Shown piece after piece: positions 56,530-64,000 of a DNA stretch of 64,000 nt (the first letter of the stretch is position 1; the number at the start of each line of letters is the position of its first letter). Below the pieces are notes generated by a model that was not told the DNA's origin, made no database searches, and worked only from the letters and a program-made list of their open reading frames with translations. Source of the stretch: JAIBJN01 sp963847985 (lineage in GTDB: Bacteria > Actinomycetota > Thermoleophilia > Gaiellales > Gaiellaceae). Location of the stretch: positions 124,001 through 188,000 of the forward strand of contig CAWKBS010000011.1 of NCBI GenBank assembly GCA_963847985.1, written 5' to 3'. A program made the translations under genes and the position numbers.

Positions 56530-56954
56530 CTCCTCCCTGGATCGTATCCAGGTGGGTCGCCCAGAGGCTCCCAGAGGAGCGCCGAGACGTCGAGGACGAC
56601 CCGGTCGCCGCGGTAGACCTCGCCCGCAACCGCGCCAACGGTCTCGTTCAGCCACGCGTAGCGCTCGTCCTCGGTCGTGTGCATGACGGAGCCGACCACG
56701 CGGCCCGCCGGCTCGACGTCCGGGTGCCCCCGCCCGGTGAGGTGGAGCAGGACGGTGGCGCCGTCCCCGGTCTCGACCGCGGCATGCAGGTCGGGAAGCC
56801 ACATGGATCCGGCCCGTCGCGCCCGGTTCGCGGCCCGGAAGCTCCCGGCCAGCCGCCCCTCGCACCGGCCCTCCGCGAGCAGGAGCAGCTCGTCGCGCGC
56901 GCCGTGCCGGTCGCCGTAGCTGAAGGTGATGCGGTAGAGGGGCTCGAGCTTCAC
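56526..56954 (-). CDS. DUF3237-like protein inside the riboflavin operon
   Basis: A 142-residue protein: KLEPLYRITFSYGDRHGARD, CEGRLAGSFRAANRARRAGS, VETGDGATVLLHLTGRG, YAWLNETVGAVAGEVY. The layout matches DUF3237, an uncharacterised barrel-like family. GTG 56954 overlaps the ribE stop by 4 bases and its own stop overlaps the ribBAH ATG by 4 bases, so it is firmly embedded between the two riboflavin genes. Its position suggests a role in flavin or lumazine handling, but that is only inference. Confidence 0.7.
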   Translation of the reverse strand: MKLEPLYRITFSYGDRHGARDELLLLAEGRCEGRLAGSFRAANRARRAGSMWLPDLHAAVETGDGATVLLHLTGRGHPDVEPAGRVVGSVMHTTEDERYAWLNETVGAVAGEVYRGDRVVLDVSALLWEPLGDPPGYDPGRR

Positions 56955-57529
56955 CGCGGGCCGACCAGCCGCTCGACGTGCTTGGCGATGACGTCGACCT
57001 CCAGGTTGAGCTCGTCTCCCTCGGCCGCCGCCCCCAGCGTCGTCGCCTCGCGCGTGTGCGGGATCAGCGCCACGCCGAACGTCTCCGTCCCCAGCGTCGA
57101 GATCGTCAGGCTGACGCCGTCGACGGTGACGGAGCCCTTCTCGACGCAGTAGCGCAGGATCTCCGGCGGCGCCTCGATCTCCAGCCCTTCGTCGTCGGCG
57201 CGCCGCACGCGGCCGACGCCGTCGACGTGCCCCTGGACGAGGTGGCCGCCGAGCGGCTCGCCCGCCCGGAGCGCGGGCTCGACGTTGACCGCGCTGCCCG
57301 CCTCGAGGCGCCCGAGCGAGCTGCGCCGCAACGTCTCGGGCACGGCGTCGAAGTCGAGCGTGCCCTCCGCGACGGCGACCGCGGTCAGGCACACGCCGTT
57401 GACGCTGACGGAGTCCCCGATCGCGGTGCGCGAAGCCGCTTCGGGAGCGCGCACGCTCAGTCTGACGGCCTCTGCGCGCTTCTCCACCGCTTCGACGGTG
57501 CCGAGCTCGCGGACGATCCCAGTGAACAC
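56951..57529 (-). CDS. ribE: Riboflavin synthase alpha chain
   Basis: A 192-residue riboflavin synthase, which dismutates two lumazine molecules. Two repeated barrel halves: MFTGIVRELGTVEAVEKR, GDSVSVNGVCLTAVAV, and GHVDGVGRV, EKGSVTVDGVSLTISTL, with IPHTREATTLG. GTG start, read as fMet. It follows ribD with a 13-base gap and overlaps the DUF3237 gene by 4 bases. Confidence 0.95.
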   Translation of the reverse strand: MFTGIVRELGTVEAVEKRAEAVRLSVRAPEAASRTAIGDSVSVNGVCLTAVAVAEGTLDFDAVPETLRRSSLGRLEAGSAVNVEPALRAGEPLGGHLVQGHVDGVGRVRRADDEGLEIEAPPEILRYCVEKGSVTVDGVSLTISTLGTETFGVALIPHTREATTLGAAAEGDELNLEVDVIAKHVERLVGPR

Positions 57530-57542
57530 GCGCCGAGGATAC

Positions 57543-58508
57543 TCAGGGCAGCTCGCGCAGGTAGCCGGTCACGAGGTAGTCCTCGCCCACCTGCTCGCCG
57601 TGCGGGTGGAGGAGAGCCACGGGCTCGGGCAGCTCGCCGAGAAACCGGGGCCCGCTGCCGGCCAGCGTCGGCGCCACGAACAGCATGAGCTTGTCGACGA
57701 GGCCGGCCGCCACGAAGGCCGTCGCCAGCGTCGGGCCTCCCTCCAGGAGCAGAGAGCGAACTCCTTCCTCCGCCAGCTGCGTCAGCTCCTGCTCGAGCGG
57801 GCCTTCCAGGAGCTCGAGCTCGGAGCCGTCCGGCAGCGGCCCGTGCCCGAACGCGAGCCGGCGCGGCTGCCTCTCGGCGCCCACGTCGCGGGCGGTCAGC
57901 TGCGGGTCGTCGGCCCGGACGGTGCCCAGTCCGACCGCCACGGCGTCCATCTGCGCCCGCAGCTCGTGCACGCGCCGGCGGCTCGCCTCGCCGGTCACCC
58001 ACCGCGAGCCGGGGACGGTCACGCACCCGTCGAGCGTGATCGCCGCCTTGTAGACGACGAACGGGCGCTTCTGCGAGATCCAGACCCGGAAGTCCTCGTT
58101 CTGGACGCGGGCGAGCCGGCCGGCCTCGCCGCCGGACACGTCGACCCGGATCCCGGCCGCGCGGAGCCGTTCGAAGCCGGCCCCGTTCGTCTGCGGGTTC
58201 GGGTCGCCGACGGCCGCGACGACGCGCGCGACTCCTGCCGCGATGAGTGCGTCGGCGCACGGCGGCGTCTGCCCCTGGTGCGCGCACGGCTCGAGCGTGA
58301 CGTAGAGCGTCGCGCCGCGGGCGCGCTCGCCGGCCGCCTCGAGCGCGACGATCTCGGCGTGGGGCCCACCGGCCCGTTCGTGCCAGCCCTCCGCCACGAT
58401 CTCGTCGCCTTGCACGAGGAGCGCGCCGACGAGCGGGTTGGGCGCAGTCGAGCCGCGCCCGCGCTCGGCCAGCTCCAGAGCGCGGGCCAGTCGGTCCGCG
58501 TCACTCAT
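57543..58508 (-). CDS. ribD: Bifunctional deaminase-reductase RibD
   Basis: A 321-residue enzyme for the second and third steps of riboflavin synthesis. Deaminase zinc motifs PHAEIVAL and LEPCAHQGQTPPCADAL; reductase domain from KAAITLDGCVTVPGSRWVTG with VGLGTVRADDPQLTAR and LLLEGGPTLATAFVAAGLVD. ATG overlaps the rpe stop by 8 bases. First rib gene of the operon. Confidence 0.96.
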   Translation of the reverse strand: MSDADRLARALELAERGRGSTAPNPLVGALLVQGDEIVAEGWHERAGGPHAEIVALEAAGERARGATLYVTLEPCAHQGQTPPCADALIAAGVARVVAAVGDPNPQTNGAGFERLRAAGIRVDVSGGEAGRLARVQNEDFRVWISQKRPFVVYKAAITLDGCVTVPGSRWVTGEASRRRVHELRAQMDAVAVGLGTVRADDPQLTARDVGAERQPRRLAFGHGPLPDGSELELLEGPLEQELTQLAEEGVRSLLLEGGPTLATAFVAAGLVDKLMLFVAPTLAGSGPRFLGELPEPVALLHPHGEQVGEDYLVTGYLRELP

Positions 58509-59187
58509 CGGGGACGAGCGCGCGGACGAGCCGGTGGTAGGTCCGTCCGAGGTCCTCGAAGCCGAAGATCGCGGTGCCGGCAACGATCGCGTCCGCCCCC
58601 GCGTCGTGCGCCGACCTGACGTTGTCCAGGGTGATCCCGCCGTCGACCTGGACGACGACCCGCTCGTGGAGCTGCGCGCGAAGCTCACGCAGGCGCGGCA
58701 GCGCCGCCGGCATGAACTCCTGGCCCGAGTAGCCGGGATGGATGCTCATGCAGAGGACGAGGTCGGCGCCGAGCGAGGCCGCGACGGCGTCCTGGACGGA
58801 GGTTTCCGGGTTGAAGGCGACCCCGACGCCGAGCTCGTGGGAGCGCGCGAGCGCAATCGCGCTCCACGGCTCCTCGGAGGCCTCCACGTGGAAGGTGACG
58901 CTGTCGCCCCCGGCAGCCTTGATCTGCTCGAAATGATGCTCGGGGTTCGAGACCATCAGGTGGCAGTCGATCACCCCGCCGGCCTCGTGGATCATCGGGG
59001 CGATCGAGCGCAGGACGACCGGCCCGATCGTGATCGGCTCGACGAAGTGCCCGTCGCCCACGTCGAAGTGGAAGACCCGCGCCCCGGCGTTCAGCAGGTA
59101 GCGCACCTGGTTGCCGAGATCGGCAAAGTCGGCCGCGTAGAGCGACGGCTCGATCTCGACCGTCCGGATCCAGTCGCGCCAGGCCAC
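58501..59187 (-). CDS. rpe: Ribulose-phosphate 3-epimerase
   Basis: A 228-residue TIM-barrel epimerase linking xylulose 5-phosphate and ribulose 5-phosphate. EPSLYAADFADLGNQV, HFDVGDGHFVEPITIG (a Gly where Met is usual), VIDCHLMVSNPE, CMSIHPGYSGQEFMP and VQVDGGITLDNV. GTG 59187 with TAAGCT 6 bases upstream. It heads the riboflavin operon, supplying the pentose-phosphate precursor balance for RibB. Confidence 0.94.
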   Translation of the reverse strand: MAWRDWIRTVEIEPSLYAADFADLGNQVRYLLNAGARVFHFDVGDGHFVEPITIGPVVLRSIAPMIHEAGGVIDCHLMVSNPEHHFEQIKAAGGDSVTFHVEASEEPWSAIALARSHELGVGVAFNPETSVQDAVAASLGADLVLCMSIHPGYSGQEFMPAALPRLRELRAQLHERVVVQVDGGITLDNVRSAHDAGADAIVAGTAIFGFEDLGRTYHRLVRALVPDE

Positions 59188-59193
59188 GGTTGA

Positions 59194-59199
59194 AGCTTA
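59194..59199 (-). promoter_or_regulatory. Candidate -10 box (TAAGCT) for rpe-rib operon
   Basis: TAAGCT on the minus strand lies 6 bases before the rpe GTG, in the 44-base gap after rsmB. No FMN riboswitch-like conserved sequence is seen in this gap, which is too short to hold one. Confidence 0.4.
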
Positions 59200-59231
59200 C
59201 GAGCCCGCGCGGGGGCCTCAGCCGGTCGAGG

Positions 59232-60420
59232 TCAGACGCGCAGTCGAGCGACGAAGAAACCGGACGTGCCGTGCACGTGAGGCAGCGTGAGCAGGAGCTC
59301 GGGCCGCAGCGGATGCCGGTACTCGGGCCAGCGGGAGCCGAGGTCCTCGACCTGGAGACCGAGCGCGTCGACGACGTCCTCGTTCTCGGGCCGGTGGATC
59401 GTGCAGACCGCGTACGTGATCGCGCCTCCCGGGCGCACGCGCTCCGCGGCGGCACGGAGCAGCGCGAGCTGGAGCTCCGGCAGCGGCTCGGCGCGCCAGC
59501 GCAGGTCGGGGCGCGAGTTGAGGACGCCGCAGCCCCGAGCAGGGCGCGTCCACGAGGGCGCGGTCGAAGCCGGCGAGCTCGGCCGGAAGCTCGAGGGCGT
59601 CCGCGTTCACCACGATCAGGGGCGCGCCGAGCCGCCGCGCGTTCTCCTCGAGCTCCCGCGCCCGGCCCGGGTGCTTCTCGACGGCCACCACCTCGGCCCC
59701 GGCGGCCGCCAGCTGGGTCGCCTTGCCGCCCGGGGCCGCGCACAGGTCGAGGATCCGCTCGCCCGGGCGCGCGCCCACGGCCGCGCCGGCGAGCTGCGAC
59801 CCGCGGCTCTGCGGCCACGCGTAGCCGGACTCCAGCCAGTCCGGCGGGATCGCATCGACGACGCGCGGCCCGTCGGGTGTCCGCACGGCTGTCTCCGGCG
59901 GCTCGTTCTGCGCGCGCATGAGCGCCCGCGCGCCGTCGGGCCCGAGCTCCCGCCACCAGGACTCCGCGATCCAGTCCGGGTAGGAGTGCAGGAGTGCCGC
60001 CGCGACGGGCGTCTCCTCGTGGAGACGGGCGAGCAGGCCCGGGAGCCCCTCCGCCAGACGCCGCATGACGGCGTTCGTGAAGGCGACGGCGCGCTCGAGG
60101 CCGGCCGCGCGGACGAGCTCCACCGCCTCGTTGACGGCTGCGCGCGCGGGAACCCCGTCCATGAACGCGAGCTGGTAGGCCCCGGTGCGCAGGGCGGCGC
60201 GGACGGGCGGGTCGAGCTTGCGCACCGGCCGGCGCCCGAGCGTCTCGATCGCGTGGTCGAGCGTCCGCACGCGCTGCACCGTCCCGTAGGCGAGCTGCTG
60301 GGCGAAGGCGCGGTCGCGCGCGTCCAGCCGGTCCGCCGTCCCGCGAAAGGCGCGATCGGCGTAGGCCCCCTCCTCGAAGACCCGCTCGACGACCCTGGCC
60401 GCGACGCTGCGAGCGCTCAC
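59232..60420 (-). CDS. rsmB: 16S rRNA (cytosine967-C5)-methyltransferase RsmB, with one-base frame lesion
   Basis: SAM-dependent rRNA m5C methyltransferase with a NusB-like N-domain (RVVERVFEEGAYADRAFRG, ALRTGAYQLAFMDGVPARAAVNEAVEL). SAM site ILDLCAAPGGKATQLA, VEKHPGRARELEEN, DAPCSGLG. After DAPCSGL the frame slips because of one extra base near 59529. Removing it restores GVLNSRPDLRW and ITYAVCTIHRPENEDVV (catalytic TxC), ending at 59232, about 395 residues. GTG start overlaps fmt by 4 bases. Confidence 0.88.
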
Positions 60421-61229
60421 TTCCGCAGCCCGCGGAGGTACTCCTCCACGGGCATGCGGCGGCCGCCTTCCCTCTGCACCTCGAGCGGCTCGATGCCGCC
60501 CGCGACGAAGGTGGCCTCCGGCCGGGCCGGCCGGGCCCGCCAGACGATCAGCCGCCGCCCGTCCACGAGCCCGCGCGCGCCGATGTGCGGGGACAGAGCG
60601 CGGATGCGGTTGAGGTTCACCTCGGGCGGGAGCGACCAGTCGAGGTCGCGGTCGGCGGCCGTGATCTTGTCCGCATACGTGACGCCCACCTCGGGCTGCG
60701 GGACGAAGGTCGGCTCGGCGAAGATCTCCTCGAGGAGCTCGAGCGCGACCCGAGTCGCCCGCTCGAAGACGACGCCGGCATCGTCCTCCGGCCCGATCGG
60801 GAAGCGCCGCTGCGCCGCGATCGGCCCGGCGTCGAGCTGGGCGGTCGTCCGGTGCACGGTCACGCCGGTCTCGCGGTCGCCCTCCATGATCGCCCGCTCG
60901 ACCGGCGCCGCCCCGCGCCAGCGGGGGAGGAGCGACGGATGGACGTTCAGCCAGAGCCGGTCGGCGAGGAGCTTCTCCGGGACGAGAACACCGTAGTCGG
61001 CGACGATCACGATCCGCGCGTCGCCCGGGAACTCGGCCAGCCGGTCCGGCTGCTGCACCTGGAGCCCGTGCGCGAGCGCCACCTCCTTCGCCGGCGACGG
61101 CAGCTTCTTACGGCCCCGCCCTTGCGAGGCGTCCGGCTTCGTCAGCAGGAGCTCGATGTCACGGCGGGAGGCGAGGCCGTCGAGGATCCCGGCCCCGAAG
61201 CTCCCGGTCGCCGCTACCGCAACGCTCAC
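60417..61229 (-). CDS. fmt: Methionyl-tRNA formyltransferase
   Basis: A 270-residue Fmt, which formylates initiator Met-tRNA. VAVAATGSFGAGILDGL, KPDASQGRGRKK, LNVHPSLLPRWRGAAPVERA (SLLPxxRG catalytic segment), TVHRTTAQLDAGPI. It is about 40 residues shorter than E. coli Fmt, mostly in the C-terminal tRNA-binding half. GTG start. Overlaps def and rsmB by 4 bases each, giving a def-fmt-rsmB unit. Confidence 0.94.
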   Translation of the reverse strand: MSVAVAATGSFGAGILDGLASRRDIELLLTKPDASQGRGRKKLPSPAKEVALAHGLQVQQPDRLAEFPGDARIVIVADYGVLVPEKLLADRLWLNVHPSLLPRWRGAAPVERAIMEGDRETGVTVHRTTAQLDAGPIAAQRRFPIGPEDDAGVVFERATRVALELLEEIFAEPTFVPQPEVGVTYADKITAADRDLDWSLPPEVNLNRIRALSPHIGARGLVDGRRLIVWRARPARPEATFVAGGIEPLEVQREGGRRMPVEEYLRGLRK

Positions 61230-61805
61230 ACCAGCGGCCCGAGGATCGGCTGCGGTCGAAGCTGCCCGAGCGCCCCGCGGCGCTCGTCGGGCCCGGTGCG
61301 GTCGAGGATGAGCACGCCGTCGAGATGGTCGAGCTCGTGCTGAATCACCCGGGCTTCGAGGCCCTCGGCCTCCACGGTGACCACCTCGCCCTCCGGCGTG
61401 GTCGCCTCCACGGTCACCCTCGCCGGCCGCTCCACGGGGACGACGACGGAGGCCGCTCCGAGCGAGAGGCAGCCCTCGTCCACCGACTCGAGCTCCTCCG
61501 AGCTGCCGGTGAGCCGGGGGTTGACGAGCGCGACCACCGGCTCCTCGTCATCGGTCTGGTACACGAGGACCCGGCGCAGGACGCCGACCTGGGGGGCCGC
61601 GAGCCCGACCCCGCGGGCCTCCTGCATCAGCCTGGTCATCCGCTCGACGAGATCCGCGACCGCATCGTCCACCTGCGACCTCGAGGGCGCGCATCCGCAG
61701 CGCCGGGTCGGGGTACTGGCGGATCTGGGCGAGCGCGGCCCGACGCCGGGCATCACGCTCGGCGTCGAGCTCCTCGCTCCGAATCTGGCCTTCGACCTCG
61801 CTCAC
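61226..61805 (-). CDS. def: Peptide deformylase, with one-base frame lesion
   Basis: Removes the formyl group from nascent proteins. N-part: an unusual 30-residue lead (EELDAERDARRRAALAQIRQ) then YPDPALRMRALEV; one surplus base near 61677 breaks the frame. Repaired: QVDDAVADLVERM, ARGVGLAAPQVGV, DEGCLSLGA (Cys ligand) and VIQHELDHLDGVLI (HExxH metal ligands). About 192 residues. GTG 61805 with TAGACT 9 bases upstream. Essential in most bacteria, so the lesion is probably an error. Confidence 0.9.
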
Positions 61806-61814
61806 GACCCGCGA

Positions 61815-61820
61815 AGTCTA
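61815..61820 (-). promoter_or_regulatory. Candidate -10 box (TAGACT) for def-fmt-rsmB
   Basis: TAGACT on the minus strand, 9 bases before the def GTG, in the 36-base gap after the small membrane protein gene. Confidence 0.4.
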
Positions 61821-61841
61821 GAAGCCCGGGCCGTCGTCTGG

Positions 61842-62120
61842 CTAGATCGTACGGGTCGTTCGCCTGGCGCCGAAGAGCGCCCGGTAGAGCACGAGAAGCA
61901 GCGCGGCGCCTGCGATGGCGCCCAGCCAGGTGCTGATGTCGAAGAACTCGTCGATCGGGTCACCGAAGCCGAGCGCCCGGACGATGAAGCCGCCGATCAG
62001 AGCGCCGGCGATGCCGAGCAGGGTCGTGATGATGATGCCGCCCGGGTCCTCTCCGGGCAGGAGCGCCTTGGCGATGAGCCCGGCGAGCATGCCCAGGATG
62101 ATCCACGCGAAGATTCCCAT
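61842..62120 (-). CDS. GlsB/YeaQ/YmgE-family small membrane protein
   Basis: A 92-residue protein with three membrane helices: MGIFAWIILGMLAGLIAKAL, a Gly-rich GGIIITTLLGIAGALIGG and TWLGAIAGAALLLVLYRALF. The GEDPGG loop is a family mark. These proteins are linked to stress responses; the mechanism is unknown. GGAGGAACA precedes the ATG, a strong Shine-Dalgarno, unlike the leaderless neighbours. It lies between priA and def. Confidence 0.9.
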   Translation of the reverse strand: MGIFAWIILGMLAGLIAKALLPGEDPGGIIITTLLGIAGALIGGFIVRALGFGDPIDEFFDISTWLGAIAGAALLLVLYRALFGARRTTRTI

Positions 62121-62177
62121 TGTTCCTCCGTTGCTTGCTTGGACGCCCTGTCTTTCCCGCCGGCGCGGGCCGGAAAC

Positions 62178-64000
62178 CTAGAAGACGCCCTGGGGATCCA
62201 CGTCGACGGACACGGTGAGGCCGTCGCGCCGCATGGCCGGGGCAGCCGCGGAGAGCAGGATCGCCGCGCGCGAGGCGACGCGACGCGGCGAGTCGGTCTT
62301 GACGAGGAGCTGCGCGCGATGGCGGCCGCGCAGGCGCAGGAGCGGCGCCGGACCGAGCAGGTCGGCCGGCTCCTCCACCTTGGCCAGCTCGGCGCGCAAT
62401 TCCGCGAGGACGCGCCCGGGGCCAGTCGGGCCGGGACCGGAGACGACGATGCGGGCGAGGTGGCGGTAGGGCGGATATCCGAGCTCCCGCCGCCGCTCGA
62501 GCTCCCCGGCCAGGAACTCCTCGACGTCGTGGCGGGCAGCGAGCGCGATCGGGCGCGCATCCGGCTGGAAGGTCTGAACGAGCACGCGGCCGGGCGCATC
62601 CCGGCCGCTCCGGCCGGCGAGCTGGGTGACGAGCTGGAAGGTGCGCTCCTCCGCGCGGAAGTCGGGGAGCCCGAGCGCCGTATCGGCGTCGACCACGGCG
62701 GCGAGGGCGACGCCGCTGAAGTGGTGCCCCTTGGCCACCATCTGCGTCCCGAGCAGGATCCCCCGCTCACAGGCGGCGAAGCGCCCGAGGATCTCGCCGA
62801 GCCTTCCGGGATGGGAGGCGACGTCGGCGTCGAGGCGGAAGCGCTCCAGCTCCGGCAGGCGCTCGGCCAGCTCCGCCTCGAGCTTCTCCGTCCCGGCGCC
62901 GAGCCGGGCGACCTCGGCCGCCCCGCAGGCTGGGCACAGCTCGGGCGCCGGCGCGCGGCGGGCGCAGTGATGGCAGTGCAGCCGCCCGTCGGCGTGCAGC
63001 GTGAGGGATACGTCGCAGTCCGGACAGCGCAAGGTCAGCCCGCAGGCGCGGCAGTGCAGGGCGGGAGCGACCCCGCGGCGGTTGAGGAGCAGGATCGCCT
63101 TCCCGCCCCGGTCGGCCAGCCGGCCCAGGGCGGCCAGGAGCGGCGCCGACAGCGGATACCCCGCCTCGCGCCGCAGGTCGACGATCTTGACCGGCGGGAG
63201 CGGCCCGGCCAGCCGGCCCCCGAGCTCGAGGCGCTCCAGCCGCTCCCAGCTCTCCGGCCGCGGGGTCGCGCTCCCGTAGACGGCGACCGCGCCCTCGAGG
63301 GCGGCGCGCTTCGCGGCGACCGTGCGGGCGTCGTAGCGCGGGTCGGACTCCTGCTTGTAGGAGGCGTCGTGCTCCTCGTCCACGCAGATCAGCCCGAGCG
63401 CTGGGACCGGCGCGAACACGGCGGAGCGCGCGCCGACGACGACCGGTGCCTCGCCGGAGGCGATCCGCTCGCGCTCGTCACGCCGCTCGGCCTCCGTCAA
63501 CGCCGAGTGGAGCACGGCGACGCGCTCCCCGAAGCGGGACCGGAATCGGCCCAGCGCCTGCGGCGTGAGGGCGATCTCGGGCACGAGGACGATCGCCCCG
63601 CGCCCGCGCGCGAGCGCCTCCTGACAGGCCCGCAGGTAGACCTCGGTCTTGCCGCTCCCGGTCGCGCCGTGGAGCAGGAACGTGCCGCCGCCCTCGGCCA
63701 GGGCGTCCGCGATCCTCGTCAGTGCCGCGACCTGAGTCGGGCTCGGCACGGCCGGCGGCTCCTCGGCGGGGAAGTCCTCGGCGCGCCTGCGACGCTTGGC
63801 TCCCGCACGGCGCGCGCGGGCCGCGGGCGCCACCAGCCCGAGCGCCCGCGCCGGCGTCGAGCCGTAGTACTCGGCGAGCCAGAGCGCGAGGTCGACGAGC
63901 GGCGCGGGAACCGTGCCGACGACGCCCTCGACCGCGACGGGCTCGACCTCGGGCGGCGCCTCGTCCTCGAGCCCGACGACGACGCCGCGGCGGCTCGACC
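62178..64000 (-). CDS. priA: Primosomal helicase PriA (5' end outside window)
   Basis: Replication-restart helicase. The frame is open to base 64000, so the start is beyond the window. N-terminal part: GVVVGLEDEAPPEVEPVAVE and LALWLAEYYGSTPARALGL. Helicase core: LHGATGSGKTEVYLRA (Walker A), VPEIALTPQ, VGARSAVFAPVPALGLICVDEEHD (DEEH), then zinc cysteines (HCRACGLTLRCPDCDVSL, CHHCARRAPAPELCPACG) and motif V/VI (GTQMVAKGHHFSGV, QLAGRSGRD). 607 residues visible. Confidence 0.95.
   Translation of the reverse strand, partial: SSRRGVVVGLEDEAPPEVEPVAVEGVVGTVPAPLVDLALWLAEYYGSTPARALGLVAPAARARRAGAKRRRRAEDFPAEEPPAVPSPTQVAALTRIADALAEGGGTFLLHGATGSGKTEVYLRACQEALARGRGAIVLVPEIALTPQALGRFRSRFGERVAVLHSALTEAERRDERERIASGEAPVVVGARSAVFAPVPALGLICVDEEHDASYKQESDPRYDARTVAAKRAALEGAVAVYGSATPRPESWERLERLELGGRLAGPLPPVKIVDLRREAGYPLSAPLLAALGRLADRGGKAILLLNRRGVAPALHCRACGLTLRCPDCDVSLTLHADGRLHCHHCARRAPAPELCPACGAAEVARLGAGTEKLEAELAERLPELERFRLDADVASHPGRLGEILGRFAACERGILLGTQMVAKGHHFSGVALAAVVDADTALGLPDFRAEERTFQLVTQLAGRSGRDAPGRVLVQTFQPDARPIALAARHDVEEFLAGELERRRELGYPPYRHLARIVVSGPGPTGPGRVLAELRAELAKVEEPADLLGPAPLLRLRGRHRAQLLVKTDSPRRVASRAAILLSAAAPAMRRDGLTVSVDVDPQGVF

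Noticed and set aside
52982..56638. 1218-residue minus-strand frame
   Set aside because: Only its C-terminal ~520 residues are real (FakA). The rest is out-of-frame reading of rpmB and ribBAH.
59188..59231. FMN riboswitch ahead of the rib operon
   Set aside because: The gap before rpe is only 44 bases and shows none of the conserved FMN-element sequences; the operon seems to be leaderless.

Overview
The window is a high-GC, densely packed bacterial chromosome segment whose gene content and order point to an actinobacterium. Evidence: a SepIVA/DivIVA-type protein between coaD and the DUF177-rpmF-plsX-acpP-rnc block, ergothioneine genes egtB/egtD, lipoproteins and Tat-like exported binding proteins, and many start codons lying only 6-11 bases behind a TAnnnT -10 box (leaderless transcription). 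A deep lineage such as Thermoleophilia is my best guess; the class is inference. I see no rRNA, tRNA, CRISPR array, phage or transposase.

Region 1 (1-20.2 kb) is accessory metabolism and envelope: an epimerase, an RraA-like protein, FAH and ABM-domain enzymes, a MOSC protein, two MFS exporters, a secreted beta-propeller, a Vps62/membrane-domain fusion, a META lipoprotein, an MBOAT/DUF459 polysaccharide O-acylation pair facing an SGNH hydrolase with an LPXTG-like tail, aquaporin, a PaaI thioesterase, nitroreductase, an ATP-grasp protein and egtB-egtD. Region 2 (20.2-27.1 kb) is a complete peptide/opine-type ABC importer with its two ATPases fused into one chain, then a gutted alcohol dehydrogenase remnant and a threonine/serine dehydratase.

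Region 3 (27.1-50 kb, mostly minus strand) is the conserved housekeeping block: dprA, comM, yraN, rnhB, rplS, two lepB copies, trmD, rimM, khpA, rpsP, ffh, ftsY, smc, then an inserted 4.7-kb set (DUF4231, DUF6510, a sulfite-oxidase-like protein and its reductase, rpiA, and on the other strand an SDR and a ROK kinase), then rnc, acpP, plsX, rpmF, DUF177, a SepIVA-like protein, coaD, rsmD, recG. Region 4 (50-64 kb) holds a bicupin and MBL-fold pair, a fatty-acid-kinase module (fakA, response regulator, fakB), rpmB, the riboflavin operon (ribBA fused to ribH, DUF3237, ribE, ribD) led by rpe, then rsmB, fmt, def, a small membrane protein and priA.

Three things stand out. First, smc is only 722 residues with no recognisable hinge, and its 5' end is duplicated on the far side of an adjacent DUF4231 (SLATT-like) gene. 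Second, promoters show a clear grammar: leaderless TAnnnT boxes, three divergent gene pairs sharing one overlapping -10, a near-identical TATACT promoter for rpmB and rpmF, and a family of four related ~55-bp intergenic elements. Third, at least nine single-base reading-frame lesions, several in genes expected to be essential (def, rpiA, rsmB, recG), suggest residual sequencing or assembly errors, so apparent pseudogenes here should be read cautiously.
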